The position numbers were made by a program, and so were the translations under genes. The notes beneath the pieces were generated by a model, which did no database searches, was not told where the DNA came from, and saw nothing but the letters and a program-made list of their open reading frames with translations. A stretch of 64,000 nt of DNA, from assembly GCF_009469595.2 (NCBI RefSeq), contig NZ_SSXV01000001.1, forward strand, positions 186,001-250,000. The letters are read 5' to 3'. Below are positions 20,354-29,566 of this stretch, piece after piece. How positions within the stretch are numbered: position 1 is the first letter of the stretch; the number at the start of each line of letters is the position of its first letter. This DNA comes from Thauera sp. 2A1. Lineage in GTDB: Bacteria; Pseudomonadota; Gammaproteobacteria; Burkholderiales; Rhodocyclaceae.

Positions 20354-22369
20354 TCAGAGCACCGATTTCACTGCCTGCACCACCGCATTCGCGGTGATGC
20401 CGAAATACTTGAACAGCTCGCCCGCCGGGGCCGATTCGCCAAAGCGGTCGATGCCGATCACACGGCCTTCGAGCCCGACGTACTTGTACCAGCCGTCGGT
20501 GCAGCCGGCCTCGACAGCGACGCGCGGCAGGCCGGCGGGCAGCACGCCGGCCTTCCAGGCCGCGTCCTGGCGGTCGAACACGTTGGTCGAGGGCATGGAC
20601 ACCACGCGCACTGCAATGCCTTCGTCGGCCAGCGCCTGTTGCGCCGCCATGGCCAGCGCGACTTCCGAGCCGGTGGCGATGATCACCGCACGGGCCTGGC
20701 CGGGCGCTTCGGACAACACGTAGCCACCCTTGCGGATCGCCGCGACCTGCTCGCTGCTGCGCACCTGGAAGGGCAGGTTCTGGCGCGAGAAGCACAGCGA
20801 CGATGGGCCCGTCTTGCGCTCGATGGCGCAGGCCCAGGCGACCGCCGATTCGGTGGTGTCGCAGGGACGCCAGACGTCCATGTTGGGGATCAGGCGCAGC
20901 GTGGCGGTCTGCTCCACCGGCTGGTGCGTCGGGCCGTCCTCGCCGAGGCCAATCGAATCGTGGGTGAACACGAAGACCTGGCGCAGCTTCATCAGCGCCG
21001 CCATGCGCAGCGCGTTGCGCGCATATTCGCTGAACATCAGGAAGGTGGCGGTGTAGGGAATCAGCCCGCCGTGCAGCGCGATGCCGTTGGCGATGGCCGC
21101 CATGCCGAACTCGCGCACGCCGTAGTAGATGTAGTTGCCGCCGCTGGTCTTGCTGACGCCCTTCGCGCCCGACCACAGCGTGAGGTTGGAGCCGGCGAGG
21201 TCGGCCGAGCCGCCGATGAGTTCGGGCAGCTTGGGGGCGAAGGCTTCGATCGCGTTCTGGCTGGCCTTGCGCGTGGCGATGGTCTCGGCCTTGTCGGCGA
21301 TCTTCGCCAGCACCGCTTCGACGTGCTGCGGCCATTCCGCCGGCAGTTCGTTGTCGATGACGCGGCGCTTGAACTCGGCGGCCAGTTCGGGGAAGGCGGC
21401 CTGGTAGGCGGCGAACTTGGCGTTCCAGTTGGCTTCGAGCACGCCGCCGTTGGCACGTGCGTTCCAGGCGGCATAGACGTCGGCCGGGATGTGGAAGGGC
21501 GGGTGCGTCCAGCCGATGTGGGCGCGCGCGGCCTCGATCTCGGCGGCGCCCAGCGGCGCGCCATGCACGTCGTGGCTGCCCTGCTTGTTCGGTGCGCCGG
21601 CGCCGATCACCGTCTTGCAGCAGATCAGCGTCGGGCGGGTGGTGTCGGCCTTCGCCTGCTCGATGGCAGCTTCGATCGCCTCCGGGTCGTGGCCCTCTAC
21701 GTCGCGGATCACCTGCCAGCCGTAGGCTTCGAAGCGCTTGGGCGTGTCATCGGTGAACCAGCCTTCGACGTGACCGTCGATGGAAATGCCATTGTCGTCG
21801 TAGAAGGCGGTGAGCTTGCCCAGGCCCCAGGTGCCGGCGAGCGAACAGGCCTCATGCGAGATGCCTTCCATCAGGCAGCCGTCACCGAGGAAGACCCAGG
21901 TGCGGTGGTCAACCACGGTGTGGCCCGGGCGGTTGAACTCGGCCGCCAGCACCTTCTCGGCCAGCGCCATGCCCACCGCATTGGTGATGCCCTGGCCGAG
22001 CGGGCCGGTGGTGGTCTCGATACCGGGGGCGTAGCCGTATTCGGGGTGGCCCGGGGTCTTGCTGTGCAACTGGCGGAAGCGCTTGATCTCCTCGATCGGC
22101 AGGTCATAGCCGGTGAGGTGCAGCAGCGCGTAGAGCAGCATCGAGCCGTGGCCGTTGGACAGCACGAAACGGTCGCGGTCGGCCCACTTCGGGTTGGCCG
22201 GGTTGTGCTTCAGGTGGCGGCGCCACAGCACTTCAGCGATCTCGGCCATGCCCATCGGCGCGCCGGGATGGCCTGAATTGGCCTGCTGCACGGCATCCAT
22301 GGCCAGGGCGCGGATCGCGCCGGTGATTGGATTGAAGACGGGGGAACGGGCTGCGCTCGAAGACGACAT
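20354..22369 (-). CDS. tkt: Transketolase (housekeeping copy)
   Basis: A transketolase of 671 residues from the ATG at 22369; an in-frame TTG at 22396 is a weaker start. NSGHPG near 30, the ThDP motif [15 protein letters not shown] and [14 protein letters not shown] are intact. It heads the tkt-gap-pgk set and is divergent from the HicA-like gene. It is clearly homologous to but distinct from cbbT, so the two copies probably divide pentose phosphate and Calvin-cycle work. Confidence 0.96.
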   Translation of the reverse strand: MSSSSAARSPVFNPITGAIRALAMDAVQQANSGHPGAPMGMAEIAEVLWRRHLKHNPANPKWADRDRFVLSNGHGSMLLYALLHLTGYDLPIEEIKRFRQLHSKTPGHPEYGYAPGIETTTGPLGQGITNAVGMALAEKVLAAEFNRPGHTVVDHRTWVFLGDGCLMEGISHEACSLAGTWGLGKLTAFYDDNGISIDGHVEGWFTDDTPKRFEAYGWQVIRDVEGHDPEAIEAAIEQAKADTTRPTLICCKTVIGAGAPNKQGSHDVHGAPLGAAEIEAARAHIGWTHPPFHIPADVYAAWNARANGGVLEANWNAKFAAYQAAFPELAAEFKRRVIDNELPAEWPQHVEAVLAKIADKAETIATRKASQNAIEAFAPKLPELIGGSADLAGSNLTLWSGAKGVSKTSGGNYIYYGVREFGMAAIANGIALHGGLIPYTATFLMFSEYARNALRMAALMKLRQVFVFTHDSIGLGEDGPTHQPVEQTATLRLIPNMDVWRPCDTTESAVAWACAIERKTGPSSLCFSRQNLPFQVRSSEQVAAIRKGGYVLSEAPGQARAVIIATGSEVALAMAAQQALADEGIAVRVVSMPSTNVFDRQDAAWKAGVLPAGLPRVAVEAGCTDGWYKYVGLEGRVIGIDRFGESAPAGELFKYFGITANAVVQAVKSVL

Positions 22370-22591
22370 GGCGTGGTGGGCCGACGCGGGGCTCAATGGC
22401 TAAAGCGCGAATTATCCTTGATTGCGCGGGTGTTTGGTAGGACGACGGTCACGATCCCGCCGCGGAGTGCGCCGCTGGGAACCGCCCGCTGCATGGCTGC
22501 CGGGTCGCGCCCCGCAGTGCGATAATGTCGCGTCGGGCACGCCGGCCTGCGGGCGCAGTCGGGCGCGCCCGGTGCAAGAGTGGGAGGAATC

Positions 22592-22870
22592 ATGAGCCAC
22601 AAACACCTGCATCTTCTGCGCGCGATCTATCAGGATCCGCCCAGCGGCAACATCCACTGGCGCGAGGTGGAGTCGCTGCTGACCCACCTCGGCGCGACGG
22701 TCGAACCGGCCCACGGCGCGCGTTTCCGGGTCGTGCTGAACCACATGGAAGTCTTCCTGCATCATCCGCACAACAGCAGCACCTGCGGCAAGCAGGACAT
22801 CAAGACCCTGCGCGAATTCCTTGCCCGGGCCGGCGTCACGCTCGCCAGCTACGAAGGCAGCCAGCACTGA
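22592..22870 (+). CDS. Solitary HicA-like protein lacking the catalytic histidine
   Basis: A 92-residue protein of the HicA (double-stranded-RNA-binding-like) fold: WREVESLLTHLGATVE, then a strand-turn GARFRVVLN, and a final helix TLREFLARAGV. In active HicA toxins the turn reads GSH with a catalytic His; here the position is Arg. No hicB-like gene follows; the next gene is convergent. A GGGAGG ribosome site fits the ATG. It is better seen as a fixed, non-toxic RNA-binding relative than as half of a toxin-antitoxin pair. Confidence 0.8.
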   Translation: MSHKHLHLLRAIYQDPPSGNIHWREVESLLTHLGATVEPAHGARFRVVLNHMEVFLHHPHNSSTCGKQDIKTLREFLARAGVTLASYEGSQH

Positions 22871-22890
22871 GCCTGTCGTCCGCCGCGGCA

Positions 22891-23766
22891 TCACAGATGC
22901 TTGCGGCGCCGCTCCGTCAGCTTCCAGATCAGCGGCGTGAGGATGAGCTGCATCGCCAGGTCGAGCTTGCCGCCGGGGATGACGATGGTGTTGGCGCGGC
23001 TCATGAACGAGTCGTGGATCATGCGCAGCAGGTAGGGGAAATCCACGCCGCGCGGATCGCGGAAGCGGATCACCACCAGCGATTCGTCCTGCGTGGGCAC
23101 TTCGCGTGCAATGAATGGATTGGACGTGTCGACCACCGGCACGCGCTGGAAGTTGATGTGGGTGCGCGAGAACTGCGGCACGATGTAATGAACGTAATCG
23201 TGCATGCGGCGCAGGATGGTGTCGGTCACCGCCTCGGTGGAGTAGCCGCGAGTGCGCTTGTCGCGGTGCAGCTTCTGGATCCATTCGAGGTTTACCACCG
23301 GCACGACGCCGATCAGCAGGTCGACATATCGGGTGACGTCGACCCGATCGGTGACGACCGCGCCGTGCAGCCCCTCGTAGAACAGGCAGTCGGTTCCGAC
23401 GGGGAGGTCTTCCCATGGCGTGAACGTGCCCTGTGGCTGGCCCCAGGCGACGGCCTCGCTCTCGAAGTGGATGTAGTGGCGGCGGCGGCCGATGCCGGAT
23501 TCGCCATAGCCGCGGAACAGCGCCTCGAGCTCCTCGAAGGCGTTGGCTTCCGGTCCGAAGTGGCTGATGCCGCGCTGACCGACGCGCTCGGCATCCTCGA
23601 TCAGCGCGTTCATCTCGCTGCGGGTGTAGCGATGGAAGCTGTCGCCTTCGACGATCGCGGCGTTCACCTCCTCGCGGTGGAAGATGGCTTCAAACGTGTG
23701 CTTGACCGTCGTGGTGCCGGCGCCGGATGAGCCGGTTACGGCGATGATCGGGTGCTTCTTGGACAT
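22891..23766 (-). CDS. prkB: Second phosphoribulokinase
   Basis: A 291-residue phosphoribulokinase with P-loop GSSGAGTTT (12-20), EGDSFHRY near 40 and EWIQKLHRDKRTRGYS near 163. It is clearly diverged from cbbP of the operon, but keeps every motif I can identify. It follows the inositol-monophosphatase-family gene by 23 bp and is likely cotranscribed with it. Outside a cbb operon, such extra PRK genes have been noted in betaproteobacteria, but their specific role is unclear to me. It may supply PRK activity under conditions when the cbb operon is off. Confidence 0.94.
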   Translation of the reverse strand: MSKKHPIIAVTGSSGAGTTTVKHTFEAIFHREEVNAAIVEGDSFHRYTRSEMNALIEDAERVGQRGISHFGPEANAFEELEALFRGYGESGIGRRRHYIHFESEAVAWGQPQGTFTPWEDLPVGTDCLFYEGLHGAVVTDRVDVTRYVDLLIGVVPVVNLEWIQKLHRDKRTRGYSTEAVTDTILRRMHDYVHYIVPQFSRTHINFQRVPVVDTSNPFIAREVPTQDESLVVIRFRDPRGVDFPYLLRMIHDSFMSRANTIVIPGGKLDLAMQLILTPLIWKLTERRRKHL

Positions 23767-23789
23767 GGATGTGCTCCGTTCGACCGTGC

Positions 23790-24599
23790 TCAGGACCGGC
23801 CCTTGAGCCAGGCGGACCATTCGGCGAACAGGGTGGGGCTGGCCGCCGCGATCACGCCACGCTTGACCGCCGGGCCAGCCATCAGCGTGCCGCCGTCGAG
23901 CGCGGCAGCGGAGCCGCCCGCTTCGGCGAGGATCAGCGCGCCCGCGGCATAGTCCCACAGCATCTGGCCGCCGTGCAGATAGACGTCGAGGCGGCCGGCG
24001 GCGACGAAGCACCATTCCAGCGCGCTGGAGCCGAAGTTGCGTTGCGAATAGTAGGGTGGCCTGACGGCCAGCTCGTCGGCGAGGCGATTGCTGACGCGCT
24101 TGAAATCGACGCCAGCCACGGCGTCGGCAACCTGCGTCGCCGGGGCGCGCAGCGGCAGCGCAACGCCGTTCAGAAACGCACCGGCGCCGCGCGCTGCATA
24201 AAAGGCTTCATCCGTCACCGGATTGTAGACGACGCCGAAATCCGGCTGATGATCCACCAGGTAGGCGATGGACACCGCGAAGAAGGGGATGCCGTTGGCG
24301 AAATTGGTGGTGCCGTCGATCGGGTCGATGCACCACAGGCCGTCGCGGCCGGTGCTCCACAGGCGGGCTTGCTGCTCCGCGCTCATTTCCTCGCCGAGCA
24401 CGGCGCCGGGCAGGAGCTGCGGCAGCGCCTCGGTGAAGCGCTGCTGCGAGGCGATGTCGGCCTCGGTGAACAGGGAGCCGTCACTCTTGCGGTTGCGCGC
24501 CGACTTCAGGTAGCGCGGCAGGATCTCCTCGCGCGCGATGTCCCGCACGACCGATTCGAGGGCGCGCGCCTGGGTCAGGCGGCTGCTTGCGTTGTTCAT
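23790..24599 (-). CDS. Inositol monophosphatase family phosphatase
   Basis: A 269-residue Mg2+-dependent phosphatase of the IMPase/SuhB superfamily. Metal-binding motifs are present: GEEMS near 70, DPIDGTTNF near 92, and the C-terminal LWDYAAGALIL. It is encoded 23 bp upstream of the second phosphoribulokinase, which suggests that the true substrate could be a sugar bisphosphate and not inositol phosphate; some family members are fructose bisphosphatases. This last point is inference. Confidence 0.88.
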   Translation of the reverse strand: MNNASSRLTQARALESVVRDIAREEILPRYLKSARNRKSDGSLFTEADIASQQRFTEALPQLLPGAVLGEEMSAEQQARLWSTGRDGLWCIDPIDGTTNFANGIPFFAVSIAYLVDHQPDFGVVYNPVTDEAFYAARGAGAFLNGVALPLRAPATQVADAVAGVDFKRVSNRLADELAVRPPYYSQRNFGSSALEWCFVAAGRLDVYLHGGQMLWDYAAGALILAEAGGSAAALDGGTLMAGPAVKRGVIAAASPTLFAEWSAWLKGRS

Positions 24600-24727
24600 C
24601 TCGGGCCTCTGGCGGTGATGTCCAGTAGAGGCGAGGCCAGGGCCGCGCCTGCACCGGACGTATCGCCCCGCATCGGCGACGCGCGCGGCGCGGCGTCTTC
24701 ACTTCGGGGCGGGCTTATAATTTTACG

Positions 24728-25450
24728 ATGATTTCCCGCTTTCATTTCCCGACGCCCGTGCCGCATGCCGGCGAGATCGAGCTGCCCGAGTCCGTCGCCC
24801 ATCACGCGGTGAGGGTGCTGCGCCTGGGCGATGGCGATCCGCTGGTGTTGTTCGACGGTGCCGGTGGAGAAGTCGAGGCGCGCCTGGTGCTGCGTGGCAG
24901 GACGGCTTTTGCCGCGCTTGGCGGCTACCGCGAGCCGCAGCGCGAGTCGCCGCTGCGCCTGGTGCTGGTGCAGGCGCTGGCCACCGGCGACAAGATGGAC
25001 TGGATCGTGCAGAAGGCGGTGGAGCTGGGCGTGTCGGCCATACAGCCGATCCAGGCCGAGCGCTCGGTCCTGCGCCTTGCTGGCGAGCGTGCCGACAAGC
25101 GGCGTGCGCACTGGCAGCAGGTGGCCGTTTCGGCCTGCGAGCAGTCGGGCCGCAATCGCGTACCGGAAGTGGCGGCGCCGCTGCCGCTCGCACAGTGGCT
25201 CGGGCGCGAATCCGCAGCGGTGCGCTACGTGCTTGCGCCCGGCGGCGAATCAGTCCTCGGAGCAGGGCCAGCGCCGGCGGTCGAGGTGCACTTGGCGATC
25301 GGGCCGGAAGGCGGATGGACGGAGTCCGAGCTGGCAGCCTGCCGTGCTGACGGTTGCATTGCCGTCGGCCTTGGTCCGCGCGTGCTGCGCACCGAGACCG
25401 CGGGCCTGGCGGCGATCTCCGTGCTGCAGGCACGCTGGGGCGATCTCTGA
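24728..25450 (+). CDS. rsmE: 16S rRNA (uracil-1498-N3)-methyltransferase RsmE
   Basis: A 240-residue SPOUT methyltransferase that modifies U1498 of 16S rRNA. The N-terminal PUA-like part (HHAVRVLRLGDGD) is followed by the trefoil-knot domain with QKAVELGVSAIQPI, AIGPEGGWT and LGPRVLRTETA, which bind S-adenosylmethionine. It is divergent from the IMPase gene with a TATAAT (24716-24721) just before the ATG. It is usually a single-copy housekeeping gene. Confidence 0.96.
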   Translation: MISRFHFPTPVPHAGEIELPESVAHHAVRVLRLGDGDPLVLFDGAGGEVEARLVLRGRTAFAALGGYREPQRESPLRLVLVQALATGDKMDWIVQKAVELGVSAIQPIQAERSVLRLAGERADKRRAHWQQVAVSACEQSGRNRVPEVAAPLPLAQWLGRESAAVRYVLAPGGESVLGAGPAPAVEVHLAIGPEGGWTESELAACRADGCIAVGLGPRVLRTETAGLAAISVLQARWGDL

Positions 25451-25606
25451 GCGGTAGCGCCGGCCGCCGCATTTCGCTGTGGCGTGCCCCGGACAGGCGG
25501 CGCGATGCCGCCCGAGGCGTATGGCTTCCGCTAGAATCGCGGCAATCACAAACAGTCCGGCGAGGCGGTGGCCAAGGCCTCGCCGGTGCAACGATGCGGT
25601 GAGCGC

Positions 25607-26962
25607 TTGAACGCCGATTCCCTGCCTGTCCCGGCCGCTGCAGCGCCGGCAGATTCCACTTCGCAATTCGTCGCCTGGGTGCGGGGCGCGGCGCCCTATA
25701 TCCACGCCTTTCGCGGCAAGACCTTCGTGCTCGGTTTCGGCGGCGAGGTCGCGGCCGGCGAGCGTGCCCAGACCCTGGCCTACGACTGCAACCTGCTCGC
25801 CGCGCTGGGCATCCGCCTGGTGCTGGTGCATGGCGCCCGCCCGCAGATCGACACCGAACTGGCGCGGCGCGGCCTCGAGCCGCGCTTTCACCAGGGGCTG
25901 AGGGTGACCGATGCCGCCGCGCTGGAGTGCGTCAAGGCGGCGATGGCGGTGACGCGTTTCGAGGTCGAGGCGCTGCTGTCGCAGGGATTGCCGAACACGC
26001 CGATGGCCGGCAGCTACATGCGCGTGACCGGCGGCAACTTCATCACCGCGCGGCCAGTGGGCGTGGTCGATGGCGTCGATTACCAATACACCGGTGCAGT
26101 GCGCCGCATCATCGCCGAGGAGATCAACGCCGACCTCGACCAGCAGAACGTGGTGCTGATCACGCCGTTGGGCGTGTCTCCGGCCGGCGAGATCTTCAAC
26201 CTCGCGATGGAGGAGGTGGCCGAGGCAGTGGCGGTTGCGCTCAAGGCGGAAAAGCTGATCTACCTGTGCGATGCGCCCGGTCTGCTCGACAGCGACGGCC
26301 GCCTGATCGAGTCGGTGACGGCCGACGAGGCGCAGCAGAAGCTCGATGCGCGCGAGGGGCTCACCGAGGATCTGCACCTGTACCTGCCGTGTGCGATCCG
26401 GTCGGTGCGACGCGGCGTGTCGCGCTGTCACCTCATCGACCGCGACAAGGATGGCGCGCTGCTGCTCGAGTTCTTCACGCGGGCGGGTGTCGGCACCGTG
26501 GTGTCGCGCGATCCGCTGTTCCGCCTGCGCGAGGCCACGATCGACGACGTCGGTGCGCTGGTTTCGCTGATCTCGCCGATGGAGGCCGACGGCACGCTGG
26601 TGCGACGGGGGCGCGAGTTGCTCGAGCAGGAAATCGAGCGCTTCACCGTGGTCGAGCACGACGGCGTGCTGGTCGGCTGCGCGGCGCTGTACCCTTTCAG
26701 CGAGGAGAACGCTGCCGAACTCGCCTGCCTGGCGGTGACGCCCGAATATCGTCGCGCCGGCCTCGGCGATCAACTGCTCAAGCGCATCGAGCGGCGCGCC
26801 CGGGTGCAGCGCCTGGAGCGCCTGTTCGTACTCACCACGCGCACCGCGCACTGGTTCCGCGAGCGCGGTTTCTCCGAAACCGGCCCCGAGACGCTGCCGC
26901 AGAAGAAGCGCGATCTGTACAACTACCAGCGCCGTTCCAAGGTCTTCGTGAAGTCGCTATGA
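25607..26962 (+). CDS. argA: N-acetylglutamate synthase
   Basis: An amino-acid N-acetyltransferase, the first enzyme of arginine synthesis, which acetylates glutamate. The N-terminal amino-acid-kinase-like domain binds arginine for feedback control (FVLGFGGEVAAG, VLVHGARPQI) and the C-terminal GNAT domain carries out acetylation (CLAVTPEYRRAGLGDQLL). I give the in-frame TTG at 25607, with GGTGAG upstream, giving 451 residues; a GTG at 25568 would add 13 residues. Length and domain order fit the classical ArgA type. Confidence 0.92.
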   Translation: MNADSLPVPAAAAPADSTSQFVAWVRGAAPYIHAFRGKTFVLGFGGEVAAGERAQTLAYDCNLLAALGIRLVLVHGARPQIDTELARRGLEPRFHQGLRVTDAAALECVKAAMAVTRFEVEALLSQGLPNTPMAGSYMRVTGGNFITARPVGVVDGVDYQYTGAVRRIIAEEINADLDQQNVVLITPLGVSPAGEIFNLAMEEVAEAVAVALKAEKLIYLCDAPGLLDSDGRLIESVTADEAQQKLDAREGLTEDLHLYLPCAIRSVRRGVSRCHLIDRDKDGALLLEFFTRAGVGTVVSRDPLFRLREATIDDVGALVSLISPMEADGTLVRRGRELLEQEIERFTVVEHDGVLVGCAALYPFSEENAAELACLAVTPEYRRAGLGDQLLKRIERRARVQRLERLFVLTTRTAHWFRERGFSETGPETLPQKKRDLYNYQRRSKVFVKSL

Positions 26963-27010
26963 CGATCGCCGTCGCCGCTCGTGTGCGCAGCCGATGAGGC
27001 GGGACGCGTG

Positions 27011-28390
27011 ATGAAGGGCGGGGAGCTCTCCCTGCTGCGCCGGGTTGCCGAAGGCATCCATGGCGTGGAGGCGCTGCTCGATGCCGACGCCCGGCTGCTG
27101 TGGATCAGTCCGTCGATCGAGCGCGTCACCGGTCGCACGCCAGCGCAATGCCTGGCCGCCCGTGACGCGATCGAACTTCTGGTGATGGATTCCGACCGCG
27201 AATACGGCCGCCGCCTTTTTGCGCAGGGTTTGTCCGACAGTGCGGCGCAGGACGCGGAACTGCGCTTCTCCCGCGCCGACGGCAGCGTGGTGTGGATGGC
27301 CACCCACTGGCGACGGGTCGATGAGGACGCAGGGGCGTCGCCGCTGCTGCAGTTGTCGGCCGAGGAGATCCAGTCGCGCAAGGAAACCGAGTACAAGCTG
27401 CTGGAGACGGTGGCCGAGCTGCGTCGTGCCCAGGCGCTGCGCGAGCATTATCTGCTGCGCAGCAACGACGAGCGCCAGCGACTTGCGGCCCTGCTGAACC
27501 TGATCCGGCTTGGCATCCTGTTCATCGACAACGACCGTCGCGTGCTCTACGCCAACCGCGCGATGCTCGAGATCTGGGGCTATCCGCCCGACACCAACCT
27601 CATCGGCACGCGCGAGGCAGTGCTCAAGGCGTCGGGAGCGCCGCTGCTGGTCGAGCCCGAGGCCTTCCTTGCCCATCTCGACCATGTCGTCGCGAACCAC
27701 CTCGCGGTCAGCGAGCCGTTCGAGATCCGCTTCCGCGATGGCCGCATCGTGACCGACATGTCGGCGGTGGTGGGGGGGGGACAGCAGGAGCATGCCATCG
27801 GACGGCTCTGGATCTACGAGGACATCACTGAGTCGCGCCGGGTTTCGGAACAACTGGTGGCGCTTGCGGAACGCGACCCGCTCACCAACCTGTACAACCG
27901 GCGCCGCTTCCACGAGGAGCTCGAGCGCATGCTCGTCGATGCCTCGCGGCGCAACGGCAAGGTGGGCCTGGTGGCGGTCGATCTTGACGGTTTCAAGCCG
28001 ATCAATGACGCCTTCGGTCACCAGGCCGGCGACGAGGTTCTGGTGGGCCTGGCCGAGGGTGTGAGGCGCATCATCCGCCGCAACGAGATGCTCTTTCGCC
28101 TCGGGGGTGACGAATTCGCGCTCCTGGTGCCGGACACGGATACTCACGGCCTGTCCGAGCTCGCCACCCGCCTGCGCGAGGGCATCGCGGCGCTGCCGTT
28201 CACGTTCGAGGGCCGTGAGGTGGGCGTCACCGCCAGCATCGGCATGGCGATCTTTCCCGAGCACGCGGCCGACGCCGGAGGCTTGATCGCGGCCGCCGAC
28301 GAGGCGCTGTATCGCTCGAAAAGCGAAGGACGCAACCGCTGGACGTTGTCGTCGCGCCGGGTGGGCGAGTTGGGGCCACATTCGGGCTAG
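27011..28390 (+). CDS. PAS-PAS-GGDEF diguanylate cyclase
   Basis: A 459-residue cytoplasmic protein with two PAS-like sensor regions (about 10-120 and 150-285) and a C-terminal GGDEF domain that would make cyclic di-GMP. The active site RLGGDEFALL is intact and DPLTNLYNRR opens the domain. The inhibitory site is RRNE in place of RxxD, so product inhibition may be weak. A run of nine G at 27772-27780 lies in the second PAS region and could slip. ATG 27011 follows GAGGCGGG; a GTG at 26981 is a weaker option. No membrane segment is seen. Confidence 0.9.
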   Translation: MKGGELSLLRRVAEGIHGVEALLDADARLLWISPSIERVTGRTPAQCLAARDAIELLVMDSDREYGRRLFAQGLSDSAAQDAELRFSRADGSVVWMATHWRRVDEDAGASPLLQLSAEEIQSRKETEYKLLETVAELRRAQALREHYLLRSNDERQRLAALLNLIRLGILFIDNDRRVLYANRAMLEIWGYPPDTNLIGTREAVLKASGAPLLVEPEAFLAHLDHVVANHLAVSEPFEIRFRDGRIVTDMSAVVGGGQQEHAIGRLWIYEDITESRRVSEQLVALAERDPLTNLYNRRRFHEELERMLVDASRRNGKVGLVAVDLDGFKPINDAFGHQAGDEVLVGLAEGVRRIIRRNEMLFRLGGDEFALLVPDTDTHGLSELATRLREGIAALPFTFEGREVGVTASIGMAIFPEHAADAGGLIAAADEALYRSKSEGRNRWTLSSRRVGELGPHSG

Positions 28391-28434
28391 AATGCGGCCT
28401 CGGCTTCTTGATGAATCATTCTGAGGATTGAACG

Positions 28435-28707
28435 ATGGCGCGCATGGTGAACTGCGTGAAGCTCGGCCGCGAGGCCGAAGGGCTGGATCTTCCCCCGGTT
28501 CCGGGCGAGATGGGCAAGCGGATCTTCGACAGCGTGTCGAAGGAGGCCTGGCAGCAATGGGTCAAGTACCAGACCATGCTGATCAACGAGAACCGCCTGA
28601 ACCTGATGGATGCGCGGGCCCGCAAATATCTCGCCGAACAGATGGAAAAGCACTTCTTTGGCGGTGGTGCCGACCAGGTCAGCGGCTACGTGCCGCCTGC
28701 GCAGTAA
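28435..28707 (+). CDS. yggX: Fe(2+)-trafficking / oxidative damage protection protein YggX
   Basis: A 90-residue protein of the YggX family, which protects iron-sulfur enzymes and is thought to handle labile iron. The N-terminal [15 protein letters not shown] with its conserved cysteine and the [13 protein letters not shown] [19 protein letters not shown] segment are diagnostic. A TAGAAT -10 lies about 42 bp before the ATG, overlapping the end of the upstream gene. Confidence 0.96.
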   Translation: MARMVNCVKLGREAEGLDLPPVPGEMGKRIFDSVSKEAWQQWVKYQTMLINENRLNLMDARARKYLAEQMEKHFFGGGADQVSGYVPPAQ

Positions 28708-28751
28708 GCGCGCCAACCATCGGCTCCCGCTTGCGGGCGGCCGGCGGATGG

Positions 28752-28798
28752 CACAAAGCAGAAGGGGATGGCCGGTGGCCATCCCCTTCTGCTTTGTG
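28752..28798. terminator. Bidirectional terminator hairpin between yggX and phoU
   Basis: A perfect 22-bp stem (28752-28773 with 28777-28798; centre GGGGATGGCC-ggt-GGCCATCCCC) lies between two converging genes. Its flanks are A- or T-rich (CACAAAG / CTTTGTG) but there is no long T run, so it may act with Rho or as an mRNA-end stabiliser. Confidence 0.65.
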
Positions 28799-28815
28799 GA
28801 TGCGGCTCGGAACGC

Positions 28816-29529
28816 TCAGGACTCCTTGTTCCTGGCGGCTTCCTTCGCGATCGATTTTTCGTAGCGCACGTCGCTGCCCTGAACGAGGAAGACCACGAAC
28901 TCGGCGATGTTCTTGGCGTGATCGCCGATGCGCTCGATCGACTTGGCGATGAACAGCAGATCGAGGCTGTTGGTGATGGTGCGCGGGTCTTCCATCATGA
29001 ACGTGATGAGCTGGCGCATCGTGCCCTTGAAATTGGCGTCGACTTCCGCGTCCTGCAGCTTGATCGTGTTGAGGCTGGATGCGTCGGCACGGGCGAAGCC
29101 ATCGAGTGCGCCGCGCAGCATCTCGAGCGCGATGTCTGCGCTGTGGCCCAGTTCCACGCGCGGTGCAATGGGCTGGTCGCCGCCATGCAGGCGTTTGGCG
29201 GCCTTGGCGATCTTCTTCGCCTCGTCGCCGATGCGCTCGAGGTCGGAAGCCGATTTCACCACGGTCATCACCAGGCGCAGGTCCACCGCGGTCGGCTGGC
29301 GCTTGGCGATGATGTGGTTGCACTCCTCGTCGATCTGCATCTCGAGCAGATTGATGCGGTGATCGCTCTCGATCACCTGATCGAGCAAGGCGATGTTGCC
29401 CGACTTCAAGCCTTCCATCGCGTTCGCCACCTGGGTCTCGACCAGGCCGCCCATCTTGAGCACGCCGCTGCGTACCGCCTCGAGTTCGGAGTCGAACTGC
29501 CGGTAAGTGTGTTCGTTCATTGTTGCCAT
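28816..29529 (-). CDS. phoU: Phosphate regulatory protein PhoU
   Basis: A 237-residue PhoU, built from two three-helix repeats, each with a metal-binding E/DxxxD motif (DLERIGDEAKKIA and SIERIGDHAKNIA). PhoU links the Pst transporter to the PhoR kinase and damps the phosphate-starvation response. No pst or pho genes are beside it; the gene lies 37 bp after rpiA on the same strand and may be read with it. Confidence 0.95.
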   Translation of the reverse strand: MATMNEHTYRQFDSELEAVRSGVLKMGGLVETQVANAMEGLKSGNIALLDQVIESDHRINLLEMQIDEECNHIIAKRQPTAVDLRLVMTVVKSASDLERIGDEAKKIAKAAKRLHGGDQPIAPRVELGHSADIALEMLRGALDGFARADASSLNTIKLQDAEVDANFKGTMRQLITFMMEDPRTITNSLDLLFIAKSIERIGDHAKNIAEFVVFLVQGSDVRYEKSIAKEAARNKES

Positions 29530-29566
29530 GATCCAGTCCAGGACGCTGTAGGTTACCAGCCGAATA

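Noticed and set aside
24716..24721. TATAAT before rsmE as a full promoter call
   Set aside because: The -10 is perfect but no acceptable -35 was found at 15-19 bp, and the box ends only 7 bp from the ATG; mentioned under rsmE only.
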